A stretch of 13,003 bases of DNA, taken from contig DATMCM010000322.1 in NCBI GenBank assembly GCA_035558335.1, forward strand, positions 1-13,003. The letters run 5' to 3'. The translations under genes were made by a program, and so were the position numbers. The notes beneath the pieces were generated by a model. The model had not been told where the DNA came from. It worked only from the letters and a program-made list of their open reading frames with translations, and searched no databases. Below, piece after piece: positions 6,449 through 12,921 of this stretch (the first letter of the stretch is position 1; every line of letters begins with the position of its first letter). This stretch comes from Onstottus_B sp035558335. Lineage in GTDB: Bacteria; Acidobacteriota; Blastocatellia; UBA7656.

Positions 6449-7222
6449 ATGTTCAAAGATGAACCAGCTATTGCGTTTTGGATGAGGCGTCACAGGATTG
6501 GAGCTAGTCTTACGCAATTGATCGCCGCCGCGGTATTGTGCTCGCTATTACCCATAGCTTCAGCGGGCGGTTCCAGAAGCTCATCTCAAGAACCCAAATT
6601 CGAGATGGGAATATTCTATCTTTGTCTGTTGGTCAAAGGGCCGAAGTTCAATCCGGCGGAGACGCCGATGAACGCACCCTGGGGTCCGGGCCACATAAAG
6701 CATATGGTTGGTTTGATCGAATCGGGGCGGGTGTTAGTCGCGGGTCCGTTCACCGACGGTGATCGCATTTGCGGAGCGTTGGTAACGACGGCAGCTTCAG
6801 CCGACGAGGCCCGGTCGTGGGCCGAAGCGGACCCTGGGGTCAAGGCCGGTCAATTCGCGGTCGAAGTGATTCAATGGTTCGCGGCTAAGAACGTGATGAA
6901 GAAGCCGGACATGCCGCCGACTCCCGTCACTTACTACCTCGCTTTTCTGAAGCGCGGCCCGAAGTGGACCGGCGAAAGCACCCCCGAGACTAATGCGTTA
7001 CAGGCGGCGCATATGGCTCACATTAAGTCGATGGCGGCAACAGGCAAACTGGTGATTGCGGGTCCATTCACCAATGCTCCGCCTTACGCAGGTGTGTTCG
7101 TCTTCAAGGTCGGTTCTCTGGAAGAAGCGAAGTCCATGGCCGAAGCCGACCCGACGGTAAAGGCTGGAAGACTAGTCGCCGAACTTCATCCGTGGTCGGT
7201 CGCGAAAGGTTCGCTTCCTTAA
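6449..7222 (+). CDS. Secreted protein with two tandem YCII domains
   Basis: 257 residues; ATG 6449 with AAGGAGG about six bases upstream. The N-terminus is long: residues 1-15 are charged, then a hydrophobic stretch (18-37) ending in ASA marks a signal peptide. Two YciI-like (YCII) domains follow: domain 1 about 55-144 and domain 2 about 161-249. They are clear duplicates, sharing GPKF/GPKW, HIKHM/HIKSM (H82 and H191), VAGPFT/IAGPFT, DEARSWAEADP/EEAKSMAEADP and VKAG. The conserved His and the EADP segment are the putative active-site features of the family (ferredoxin-like fold). YCII proteins are usually single-domain and cytoplasmic, with poorly known chemistry, so an exported double form is uncommon. 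The gene stands alone on the plus strand, divergent from the diiron gene (204 bases between starts); a palindromic repeat starts directly after its TAA. Confidence 0.85.
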   Translation: MFKDEPAIAFWMRRHRIGASLTQLIAAAVLCSLLPIASAGGSRSSSQEPKFEMGIFYLCLLVKGPKFNPAETPMNAPWGPGHIKHMVGLIESGRVLVAGPFTDGDRICGALVTTAASADEARSWAEADPGVKAGQFAVEVIQWFAAKNVMKKPDMPPTPVTYYLAFLKRGPKWTGESTPETNALQAAHMAHIKSMAATGKLVIAGPFTNAPPYAGVFVFKVGSLEEAKSMAEADPTVKAGRLVAELHPWSVAKGSLP

Positions 7223-7254
7223 CTGGGAGCGCGGCCGTCCCGGCCGCAGTCTCG
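7223..7254. repeat. REP-like palindrome, left copy flanking the RAYT gene
   Basis: This 32-base sequence is the inverted copy of 7854-7885, with one mismatch (T7250 against G7858 on the opposite arm). It contains its own hairpin, GCGGCCG-TCC-CGGCCGC, preceded by a GGGAG head like the head tetranucleotide of REP sequences. It begins at the base after the TAA of the YCII gene. With its partner it frames the transposase pseudogene, which is the organisation of a REP/RAYT unit. The hairpin may also act as a 3' transcript end for the YCII gene, although no T-run follows. Confidence 0.87.
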
Positions 7255-7266
7255 GCATTTGATGCG

Positions 7267-7834
7267 ATGATTCACAAAGAATGGTACTCCCGAGGTTATC
7301 TTCCGCATTTCGACCACCCCGGTCTGATTCAGATGATCACCTATCGTCTCGCCGACGCTCTGCCTGCCGCGGTATTGCTTAGACTCAAAGCCGAAGCGAA
7401 AGATGACAGCGAGAAGCGGAGGCGACTCGAAGCATATCTGGACGCGGGCCACGGGAGCTGTAGCTTGCGAGATCCGAAGATAGCTCGCATTGTTGAAGAC
7501 GCTTTTCTCCATTTCGACGGCCAATGGTACAAACTCTTGGAGTGGGTCGTGATGCCCAACCACGTTCACGTACTAGTCGAGATTGATCCGCAGCACCGAC
7601 TGTCGACAGTTGTCACTCGTGGAAATCTTTTACAGCTAAGGAAGCAGTCAAGATACTCGGCGCCTCGGGTCATTTTGGCAGCCGGATTATTTCGATCGCT
7701 TCATTCGCAATGATGCACATTATGCAAATGCGGTTAGGTATATCCACCAGAACCCTGTCAAAGCGAAATTGGTGAGCCAGCCTGAAGACTGGCCCTTTGG
7801 CAGTGCTGCGCGCAGGACGCGGTTTCGGGAGTGA
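7267..7834 (+). pseudogene. REP-associated tyrosine transposase (RAYT, Y1/HUH), broken by two frameshifts
   Basis: The frame from ATG 7267 encodes HFDHPGLIQMITYRLADALP (typical RAYT start), LRDPKIARIVEDAFLHFDG, and VVMPNHVHVLVE with the HUH histidine pair that binds the metal. Near 7612-7614 the frame must shift by one base to give HSWKSFTAKEAVKILGASGHF. Near 7673-7677 it must shift again (CATTTTGG lacks one T) to give WQPDYFDRFIRN, then RYIHQNPVKAKLV, where the family's likely catalytic Tyr lies, and EDWPFGSA before TGA 7832-7834. Both shifts fit single-base losses. Joined, the product is about 189 residues and complete from start to end, so it was inactivated recently. RAYTs are single-strand transposases that move or copy REP palindromes. 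The gene is framed by inverted REP-like copies at 7223-7254 and 7854-7885. A sequencing error is possible, but two independent shifts make it less likely. Confidence 0.9.
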
Positions 7835-7853
7835 TTGAACGAGTCTTGGGTTG

Positions 7854-7885
7854 CGAGGCTGCGGCCGGGACGGCCGCGCTCCCAG
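7854..7885. repeat. REP-like palindrome, right copy flanking the RAYT gene
   Basis: Inverted copy of 7223-7254 (31 of 32 bases agree) with the same internal GCGGCCG/CGGCCGC hairpin. It ends one base before the priA stop codon (TAG complement at 7887-7889). The pair and the transposase pseudogene fill almost exactly the space between the stop codons of two convergent genes, 6449-7222 and priA. Confidence 0.87.
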
Positions 7886-7886
7886 G

Positions 7887-10424
7887 CTACATCAAGTTCA
7901 TCGGATCGACTTCAACGTTGATCGAACGTGCGCTTGCTCCGCCGGCAAGCGTGCGGTCCATCGCGCGCTCCAAAGCTTCCCGAGCTTGCGAGCGCGTGAT
8001 CGCTTTTATCAACACTTGAACGCGGTGCTCGCCCTTGATCCGCGAGATCGGCGCGGGCGCGGGCCCGAGCACTCGCAACCCGCTGCCGCTTGCGGCTTCG
8101 CGCAACTCGCGAGCGAACTGAGAAGCGGTGGTGTTCGCGCGGTTCAGGTCTTTATCATGAACCAGCACGTTCACCATCGCGCTGAACGGGGGATAATGCA
8201 TCGCGGCTCTGAAGTTGGATTCGCGGTTGTAAAACTCCTCGTAATTTTGCTCGCGCGCGTACACCATTGAGTAGTGCTGCGGATGATAAGTTTGAATGAT
8301 CACCCGTCCCGGCCGGTCTCCGCGTCCGGCGCGCCCGGAGACCTGGGTCAGCAACTGAAAAGTCCGCTCCGAAGCGCGAAAGTCCGGCAGAGCAAGTCCC
8401 GCATCAACCGAAACCACTCCGACCAGGGTCACGTTGTGAAAGTCGTGACCCTTGGCGATCATCTGCGTTCCTACAAGCAAGTCGATTCCTCCTTCGGCAA
8501 ACTCCATGATGATCTGCTCGAAGCTCCCGCGCCTTCGAGTCGTGTCTCGATCCAGCCGCGCGATGTTCATCGCCGGAAACATCTCGCGAAGCTTTGCCTC
8601 GAGCTGCTCGGTCCCGTAGCCGACGTAGTGGATGTATTGACCTTCGCAGGCAGGACACACGCGAGGCGCCGGGCGAATATATCCACAGTAGTGACACTGA
8701 AGGCTCTCGTTGTACCGGTGAAACGTAAGCGTCACGTCGCAATCTGGACAATGAATCGCAAGCCCGCACGATCGGCACAACGCAAACGCCGAAAAACCTC
8801 GCCGGTTGAGCAGGATCATCGACTGCTCGCCGCGCGAGTGAGTTTCGTCAATCGCCTGTATCAGCTCATCGGAAAAAGTCCGCTGCTTGCCGTGGCGCTT
8901 AAAGACCTCGCGCATATCGACGACCTCGACCGCTGCAAGCGCGCGATCGGCATAACGCGCCTGGAGTTTGACGTAGGTGTACTTGCCCGACCGCGCGTTG
9001 TGATACGACTCGACTGATGGAGTTGCCGAGCCAAGCACGGCAACCGCGTTCGCCTGCATGGCTCTCATGATCGCCGTATCGCGGCCGTGATAGCGCGGCG
9101 ACTCGTCTTGTTTGTAGGAGGACTCGTGCTCTTCGTCGACGATAATCAGACCGAGGTTCTCAATCGGCGCAAACACAGCCGAGCGTGTGCCGATTACCAC
9201 TCGCGCATCTCCCTGCTTGATGCGCCGCCACTCGTCGATGCGTTCGCCCTCGGACAGGCTCGAGTGAAGAATCGCAACCGCGTCGCCAAAGTTCGCGCGC
9301 AGTCTTCTCGACAAGACCGGCGTGAGCGAGATCTCGGGCACGAGCATCAGCACGCCCAGCCCTCGACTGATGGCCTCGCGCATCGCACGCAGATAAATCT
9401 CGGTCTTGCCGCTGCCGGTCACGCCGTGAAGCAGGAAGGTCGAGTACTTGCGCGCGTCGAGCTGCGAGACGATCTGATCCAACCCAGTTTGTTGTTCGGC
9501 GTTCAGCGTGACTGCTTCTGCGGCGTGGCGCGCCACGTGAGCAAGCGGGTCGCGGCGCACCTCGCGCGCGAAGACTTCGACAACCCCGCGCTTCTCGAGC
9601 GTGCGCACCACCGACCCGGTGACCCCGGCCTCATCCAGCAACTCGCTGAGCGCCACGGGCTCACCTCTCAGCCTGATTAGCTCGATTACTCGCTGTTGTT
9701 TTTCGTTGAGCGGCGCGGCGGAGTTTCGGGTTCGGGGTTTTCGGTTCGGAGTTCGAGTTTTGCTGCCTTGCTTTTCACCGTCGCCCTCGAGCGCAACTCG
9801 CTCGGTTGACTCCGAACTCTTAACACCAAACCCGGAACCGGTCAGCCGCACCGCGTTCTGGAGCTTGGGTTTCATTCGGGTCTCGCCGACTCGCTGCGCC
9901 ACTCGTATCAAGCCGCCGCGTTCGAGTTGCTTGATCATCGCCGCGGCGCGCGGCTTCGAGAACTGACGTTCCAGCTGCCGCACGGTCACGATGTCTGATT
10001 GAAGAAAGAGTTCGAGAGCCAGCCGGCGTGGCGAAGTGCGGTCAAGATGTGAGATCTCGGAACGGCCGGCGTCGGTGATGGTGAGTACGCGCTCGCTGAC
10101 TACGGCGGCGCCGGACGGGAGTGCGGCGCGAATGCACTCGCCCCACGGCGCGAAATAGTAGTCGGACACCCAGCGAGTCAGCTCGAGGATCTCGCGGGTG
10201 ATGATCGGAGCTTCGTCAATCAGCTCTTCAACATCTTTGATATCGGACCGAGCGACTTCGCCGGCGGGGTCTTCGTGAAGCGCGACGATGAAACCGGTGA
10301 CGGTCTTCTGGCCAAAAGGAACGGTGACCCGCGAACCGATGGATGCTCGCGAGGCGAGGTCGCCCGGCAAGTTGTAGGTGAAGGTTTGTCTGACGTGAAC
10401 GGGAACGGCGACTTCGGCGAACAT
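7887..10424 (-). CDS. priA: Primosomal protein N' (PriA), replication restart helicase
   Basis: 845 residues, longer than E. coli PriA (732). PriA binds stalled forks and loads the replicative helicase. Visible parts: 3'-DNA-end-binding domain (1-100), winged-helix region (about 110-195 and 236-295), helicase lobe 1 with Walker A GVTGSGKT (334-341), DEEH (430-433) and GSATPS (465-470). A zinc-binding insert carries eight cysteines (C550, C553, C559, C562, C577, C580, C590, C593). Lobe 2 has VGTQMIAKGHDF (651-662) and QVSGRAGR (694-701), and the chain ends with the usual VDP tail. All motifs are intact. The start ATG 10424-10422 fits the conserved N-terminus (MFAEVAVPVHVRQTFTY), but no clear ribosome-binding site precedes it. 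Residues about 196-235 are low-complexity (KTRTPNRKPRTRN) and derive from a palindromic segment, 9729-9839. The sigma factor gene lies 265 bases upstream on the same strand. Confidence 0.97.
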   Translation of the reverse strand: MFAEVAVPVHVRQTFTYNLPGDLASRASIGSRVTVPFGQKTVTGFIVALHEDPAGEVARSDIKDVEELIDEAPIITREILELTRWVSDYYFAPWGECIRAALPSGAAVVSERVLTITDAGRSEISHLDRTSPRRLALELFLQSDIVTVRQLERQFSKPRAAAMIKQLERGGLIRVAQRVGETRMKPKLQNAVRLTGSGFGVKSSESTERVALEGDGEKQGSKTRTPNRKPRTRNSAAPLNEKQQRVIELIRLRGEPVALSELLDEAGVTGSVVRTLEKRGVVEVFAREVRRDPLAHVARHAAEAVTLNAEQQTGLDQIVSQLDARKYSTFLLHGVTGSGKTEIYLRAMREAISRGLGVLMLVPEISLTPVLSRRLRANFGDAVAILHSSLSEGERIDEWRRIKQGDARVVIGTRSAVFAPIENLGLIIVDEEHESSYKQDESPRYHGRDTAIMRAMQANAVAVLGSATPSVESYHNARSGKYTYVKLQARYADRALAAVEVVDMREVFKRHGKQRTFSDELIQAIDETHSRGEQSMILLNRRGFSAFALCRSCGLAIHCPDCDVTLTFHRYNESLQCHYCGYIRPAPRVCPACEGQYIHYVGYGTEQLEAKLREMFPAMNIARLDRDTTRRRGSFEQIIMEFAEGGIDLLVGTQMIAKGHDFHNVTLVGVVSVDAGLALPDFRASERTFQLLTQVSGRAGRGDRPGRVIIQTYHPQHYSMVYAREQNYEEFYNRESNFRAAMHYPPFSAMVNVLVHDKDLNRANTTASQFARELREAASGSGLRVLGPAPAPISRIKGEHRVQVLIKAITRSQAREALERAMDRTLAGGASARSINVEVDPMNLM
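9729..9839. repeat. Imperfect inverted repeat inside priA (candidate in-frame palindromic insertion)
   Basis: Blocks 9729-9740 and 9828-9839 are inverted copies (11 of 12), and inside them 9744-9752 and 9809-9817 are perfect inverted copies (GTTCGGAGT/ACTCCGAAC). The segment is 111 bases, exactly 37 codons, and encodes the Lys/Arg/Thr/Pro/Ser-rich stretch of PriA at about residues 196-232, between the winged-helix region and the helicase core where no conserved motif lies. The arms are rich in TTCGG-type words unlike the rest of the gene. Whether it inserted as a unit needs comparison with related priA genes. Confidence 0.55.
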
Positions 10425-10549
10425 TTCGCGAGGATTATTGCACGAGCGAGTTTGCTGGCGAAGTTGTTGCGATTGGACAAACCCTCCGCAGTTTGAATCG
10501 GGAGGACTGGACGGAACGGGAGACTCGCGGCGTGTCGAACCTCAGCTTA

Positions 10550-10659
10550 ATAACAGGTCAGGAAGGAGGGCTTGCCCCCGCCGCCTATGCCTCTCAGGAC
10601 ACTGCGCTTTCTTTGTGCCAATCGTCGACTGTGCCGAGAAGGCCTTTCCGACCTGTTAT
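10550..10659. repeat. Inverted repeat in the sigma factor-priA spacer
   Basis: The 265 bases between the sigma factor stop (10690) and the priA start (10424) hold no gene. They contain arms 10550-10566 and 10643-10659, inverted copies with 15 of 17 bases agreeing and a perfect 10-base outer block (ATAACAGGTC/GACCTGTTAT). The 76-base interior includes a GGGCTTGCCC hairpin (about 10568-10577). The layout of two inward-facing units resembles the other palindromic elements here, but the sequence family is different. It could contain or terminate transcripts entering priA. Confidence 0.6.
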
Positions 10660-10689
10660 CTCTTCGAGTAAGGCAGCAACCCAACCTCC

Positions 10690-11526
10690 TCACACCACGT
10701 TCTCCTCGCGCTCCGAGATCCCTTCGTAAAACATATCGTGCATAGCCCGCGTGGTGCCCTGCTCGAGGTCCGCCTCTCGTACGATCGCAAGCCGAGCCTC
10801 AAACAGATTCTCGGGAGTCACCGCCATTCCCGGCGCAACTTCAATCTGTACGAGCGCCGCGCCGCGATGACCTTCAGGAACGTGTTCGTGAAGCCCTCTG
10901 CACTGCCAGCACGCGCCTGACTTGTTGATCAACTGGCACAGACCCTCGAAGCTTTCGATCATCTTCGCGCGAGCCGACGACAACCGGTGCCGGAAGATCG
11001 GCTCGGACACTTGCAGGATGCCTGCTGCTTCCAAGGCAGTAAAACCAAGCACTTCCTTCAACATCATCGCTGCCTGTTCTTCCGGTTCGAGAGTCCGCCC
11101 GATGCAGGCGAAGCAGAACGTGATGTGCTCGCGAACCTCGTAGACGAAATCAGCCTGGCTCATTAGCGATTTCAGTCCTTCCGCCTGTTCGGGACTGGCG
11201 TCGTGCTCGCGCTCGCCCTCGAGTTGAGCTTCGACGCGCCAACGCTTCTTCGAACGCAGATGATCGAGACACGCGTGAGTAGCTATGCCGAACACCCAGG
11301 TCTTGAAGCTGGCCTGCTCGCGAAACGTCCTGAGGTTCTCGAGCACCCGAACCAACACTTCCTGCATCAGGTCTTCTGCGTCAGCGCGGTGGGTGACCAT
11401 CCGGTAGACGTAAGCGAACAACGGCCGTCGAAGCGGCTCGACAAGTTCGGTGAACGCGCCCTCGTCTCCCGAGCGCGCTCGGTCGACGAGACTGCTTTCC
11501 GGCTCGATTGAAATCTGTGGCAGCAT
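10690..11526 (-). CDS. ECF-type RNA polymerase sigma factor with Cys-containing C-terminal extension
   Basis: The start is taken as ATG 11526-11524, with GGAG five bases upstream; the frame is open to a TTG at 11568 but that site is weaker. This gives 278 residues. Region 2 spans about 22-95 (FAYVYRMVTHRADAEDLMQEVL at 37-58, then FKTWVFGIATHACLDHLR at 74-91, the -10-binding helix). Region 4 spans about 134-192 (LEPEEQAAMMLKEVLGFTALEAAGILQVSEPIFRHRLSSARAKM). ECF sigmas normally end there, at 170-200 residues; here another 85 residues follow. They begin with LCQLINKSGACWQCRGLHEH (C197, C206, C209, H213, H215), a possible zinc or redox site, and then an alpha/beta stretch with an acidic tail. 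No anti-sigma gene is adjacent, so the tail may itself control activity (inference). Region 4's recognition helix EPIFRHRLSSAR departs from the common SVGTVKSR form. Confidence 0.88.
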   Translation of the reverse strand: MLPQISIEPESSLVDRARSGDEGAFTELVEPLRRPLFAYVYRMVTHRADAEDLMQEVLVRVLENLRTFREQASFKTWVFGIATHACLDHLRSKKRWRVEAQLEGEREHDASPEQAEGLKSLMSQADFVYEVREHITFCFACIGRTLEPEEQAAMMLKEVLGFTALEAAGILQVSEPIFRHRLSSARAKMIESFEGLCQLINKSGACWQCRGLHEHVPEGHRGAALVQIEVAPGMAVTPENLFEARLAIVREADLEQGTTRAMHDMFYEGISEREENVV

Positions 11527-11636
11527 ATGATCTCCAACTCTCAGGTCGTGTAACGGGCGGCTCATCAAAGCAGTGGCGGCCCCCTCAGTCCATTTCTAAT
11601 CGCTTGCGTCTTGGCCCCCTTCGCGACTTGGCGAGA

Positions 11637-11689
11637 CTTTGCGTCTTTGCGTGAAACTGATCGCGTCGCAAACACGCAAAGCCGCAGAG
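11637..11689. repeat. Inverted repeat of CTTTGCG words upstream of the sigma factor gene
   Basis: Arms 11637-11653 and 11673-11689 are inverted copies with 15 of 17 bases agreeing; the loop is 19 bases. The left arm also contains a short direct repeat, CTTTGCGTCTTTGCG. It lies in the 216-base gap between the VOC gene (stop 11743) and the sigma factor start (11526), on the sigma gene's upstream side. I see no convincing promoter boxes in the gap. Similar CTTTGCG-type palindromes are scattered in many GC-rich genomes, as far as I recall. It could be a terminator for the VOC transcript or a dispersed element. Confidence 0.6.
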
Positions 11690-11742
11690 GTGGCCGCCCC
11701 TATTAAGACTCCATTTCGTTGATCTCCAGCTGCGAATGCACT

Positions 11743-12096
11743 CTACTGTGTCGCGAGCACCTGCATCAACTGCAAGCGATTGCCGTCCTGATCGCGAAAC
11801 GTTGCAATGCGAACAACGCCGGGAATCTCTTCCACCGAGCCTTCGAACTTGACGTTTTTCTTCTTCAAGTCATCCTGTTCGCGCGCCAAATCATCAACCC
11901 GCAACACGACTGTTGCCCCGCGCTCGTCGTCGCCTTCACGCATCTGGTTCAAGCCGATCGAAGCCGCGCCCTCCGCGTGACTGAACTCACACCAGCCGGG
12001 GATCTCGATTGTCTTCTTCAACCCGAGCACTTCGCCGTAGAACTTCTTGGCACGCTCCAGGTCAGCTACCTGATACCACGAAAGATTGACCTCCAT
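11743..12096 (-). CDS. VOC-superfamily protein (glyoxalase/bleomycin-resistance fold)
   Basis: 117 residues; ATG 12096-12094 with GGGAGG about eight bases upstream. The vicinal-oxygen-chelate pattern is plain: WYQVADLERAKKFYGEVLGLK (7-27) as the first beta-alpha-beta unit, GWCEFSHAEGAASIGLNQ (34-51), then VVLRVDDLAREQDDLKKKNVKF (63-84) and the end IATFRDQDGNRLQLMQ (97-112), where E is often a metal ligand but Q/L occupy that strand here. The usual first-strand His ligand is also not at its normal place (SWYQV). Metal-dependent catalysis is therefore uncertain; it may bind a small molecule instead. It is divergent from osmC across a paired palindromic repeat and upstream of the sigma factor by 216 bases. 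Its partner and substrate are unknown. Confidence 0.88.
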   Translation of the reverse strand: MEVNLSWYQVADLERAKKFYGEVLGLKKTIEIPGWCEFSHAEGAASIGLNQMREGDDERGATVVLRVDDLAREQDDLKKKNVKFEGSVEEIPGVVRIATFRDQDGNRLQLMQVLATQ

Positions 12097-12190
12097 CTCA
12101 TTCCCTCCCGATTGAATTTGGTTCCTGGTTACTTAGTCGTATGGCGCCTCCGATTCCGCCAAATGTTTGAAAACAGGGGCCATTGAGTAT

Positions 12191-12285
12191 AAGTTCGTAG
12201 TACCGCCTTCAGGCGGAAGTTTGTATCCGGTCGTTGAAACAGCGGCGATCCACGAACTTCCGGCTAAAGCCGGTACTACGAACTT
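12191..12285. repeat. Paired REP element with compensating stem changes (GTAGTACCG family)
   Basis: Arms 12191-12224 and 12252-12285 are inverted copies of 34 bases agreeing at 30. Both begin AAGTTCGTAGTACCG when read outward to inward. Each arm folds into a hairpin: CCGCCT-TC-AGGCGG in the left and, on the other strand, CCGGCT-TT-AGCCGG in the right. Two of the four differences swap C-G for G-C on both sides of the stem, so pairing is kept; the others fall in the loop and tail. The GTAG head next to the stem is a REP hallmark. It lies between the divergent VOC and osmC genes, ending five bases before the osmC ribosome-binding site region. Confidence 0.88.
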
Positions 12286-12302
12286 TTCAGGGGAGGTTTG
12301 TC

Positions 12303-12731
12303 ATGGCAACTCGGAACGGCAGCGCGGTGTGGGAAGGAACGTTGAGAGAGGGCAAGGGCACGGTCAAGCTCGGAAGCGGAGCGTTTGAAGGTCCATACTC
12401 ATTCGCTTCGCGATTCGAGAATGGCTCGGGCACCAATCCCGAAGAGTTGATCGGAGCGGCTCACGCGGGGTGTTTCTCGATGGCGCTCGCGGCTGGGCTT
12501 TCAAAGGCGCACATAACACCTAAGCACATTTCGACTACGGCAAAGGTCCATCTCGGGCAAGTCGAAGGAGGCTTTGCAATAACGTTGATCGAACTTGAAA
12601 CTAGCGCGGAAGTCCCGGGAGTCGACGAGAAGACTTTTCTCGAACACGCAGAGGCGGCTAAGAAGAACTGTCCGGTGTCGAAAGCGCTGGCAGGAACCGA
12701 AATCAAGTTGCGGGCGACGCTCGCGAGCTGA
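12303..12731 (+). CDS. osmC: OsmC-family peroxiredoxin (organic hydroperoxide reductase)
   Basis: 142 residues, the standard OsmC length. ATG 12303 is preceded by GGGGAGG at 12290-12296, which rejects the longer frame that begins inside the palindromic repeat (12234). The two catalytic cysteines are present: C57 in ELIGAAHAGCFSMAL (48-62) and C123 in AKKNCPVSKAL (119-129). The activating residues R37 (FASRFENG) and E47/E48 are also in place. OsmC reduces organic and fatty-acid hydroperoxides to alcohols through a Cys-Cys disulphide, using dihydrolipoyl-type reductants, in the cytoplasm. The start GSAVWEGTLREGKGTVKLGSGAF is typical of OsmC rather than Ohr. The gene stands alone; upstream is a paired REP element, downstream a structured segment and a possible terminator. 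Expression is commonly stress-induced, but no regulator site is evident here. Confidence 0.95.
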   Translation: MATRNGSAVWEGTLREGKGTVKLGSGAFEGPYSFASRFENGSGTNPEELIGAAHAGCFSMALAAGLSKAHITPKHISTTAKVHLGQVEGGFAITLIELETSAEVPGVDEKTFLEHAEAAKKNCPVSKALAGTEIKLRATLAS

Positions 12732-12861
12732 GCGGTTTGATTCCAGCTCGGCGCTCTGTCACCAGCGCTGAAGCGCAAGGCCTGTTTGGTGGGGAAGTCC
12801 GATGAATCGGGCTCGTTCCTCCGCGAGCCCGGTCAACCCACAGCCACACCGCCTAAACCGC
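12732..12861 (+). other. Candidate structured RNA segment downstream of osmC
   Basis: Directly after the osmC stop, GCGGTTT (12732-12738) can pair with AAACCGC (12855-12861), closing a 130-base domain. Inside are hairpins with the same TGAA tetraloop: GCGC-TGAA-GCGC (about 12764-12775) and CCGA-TGAA-TCGG (about 12800-12811); a third stem, GGGCTCG/CGAGCCC, follows. CACCA/TGGTG and TGGG/CCCA form further pairings around them. No coding frame fits. The text GGGAAGTCCGATGAATCGG loosely recalls the core of cobalamin riboswitches, but I find no B12 box and no plus-strand gene follows. It may be a free-standing RNA or simply an osmC 3' leader-out. Confidence 0.4.
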
Positions 12862-12882
12862 CCCTCGGGGCCGACCTTTTTT
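12860..12882 (+). terminator. Possible intrinsic terminator
   Basis: A short GC hairpin, GCCC-CTCG-GGGC (12860-12871), is followed after five bases by six T residues (12877-12882). The stem is short and the spacing to the T-run is longer than ideal, so strength is doubtful. It would end a plus-strand transcript from osmC or from the structured segment, before the convergent partial gene at the window end. Its stem shares two bases with the outer stem of the structured segment. Confidence 0.45.
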
Positions 12883-12921
12883 GAGCAAAGCTTCAGTAAC
12901 ACGATTAGCCGAAGCGCTCTG

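Noticed and set aside
8274..9680. Plus-strand open frames of 247 and 197 residues opposite priA
   Set aside because: They lie wholly within priA, whose helicase and zinc motifs are intact. Compositions are Arg/Ser-rich shadows.
12234..12302. Longer start for osmC adding 23 residues
   Set aside because: The extra codons come from the palindromic repeat. ATG 12303 has a strong GGGGAGG and matches the family N-terminus.
12732..12861. Cobalamin riboswitch
   Set aside because: The B12 box and conserved downstream core are missing, and no plus-strand target gene follows within the window. Kept only as a general structured-RNA candidate.
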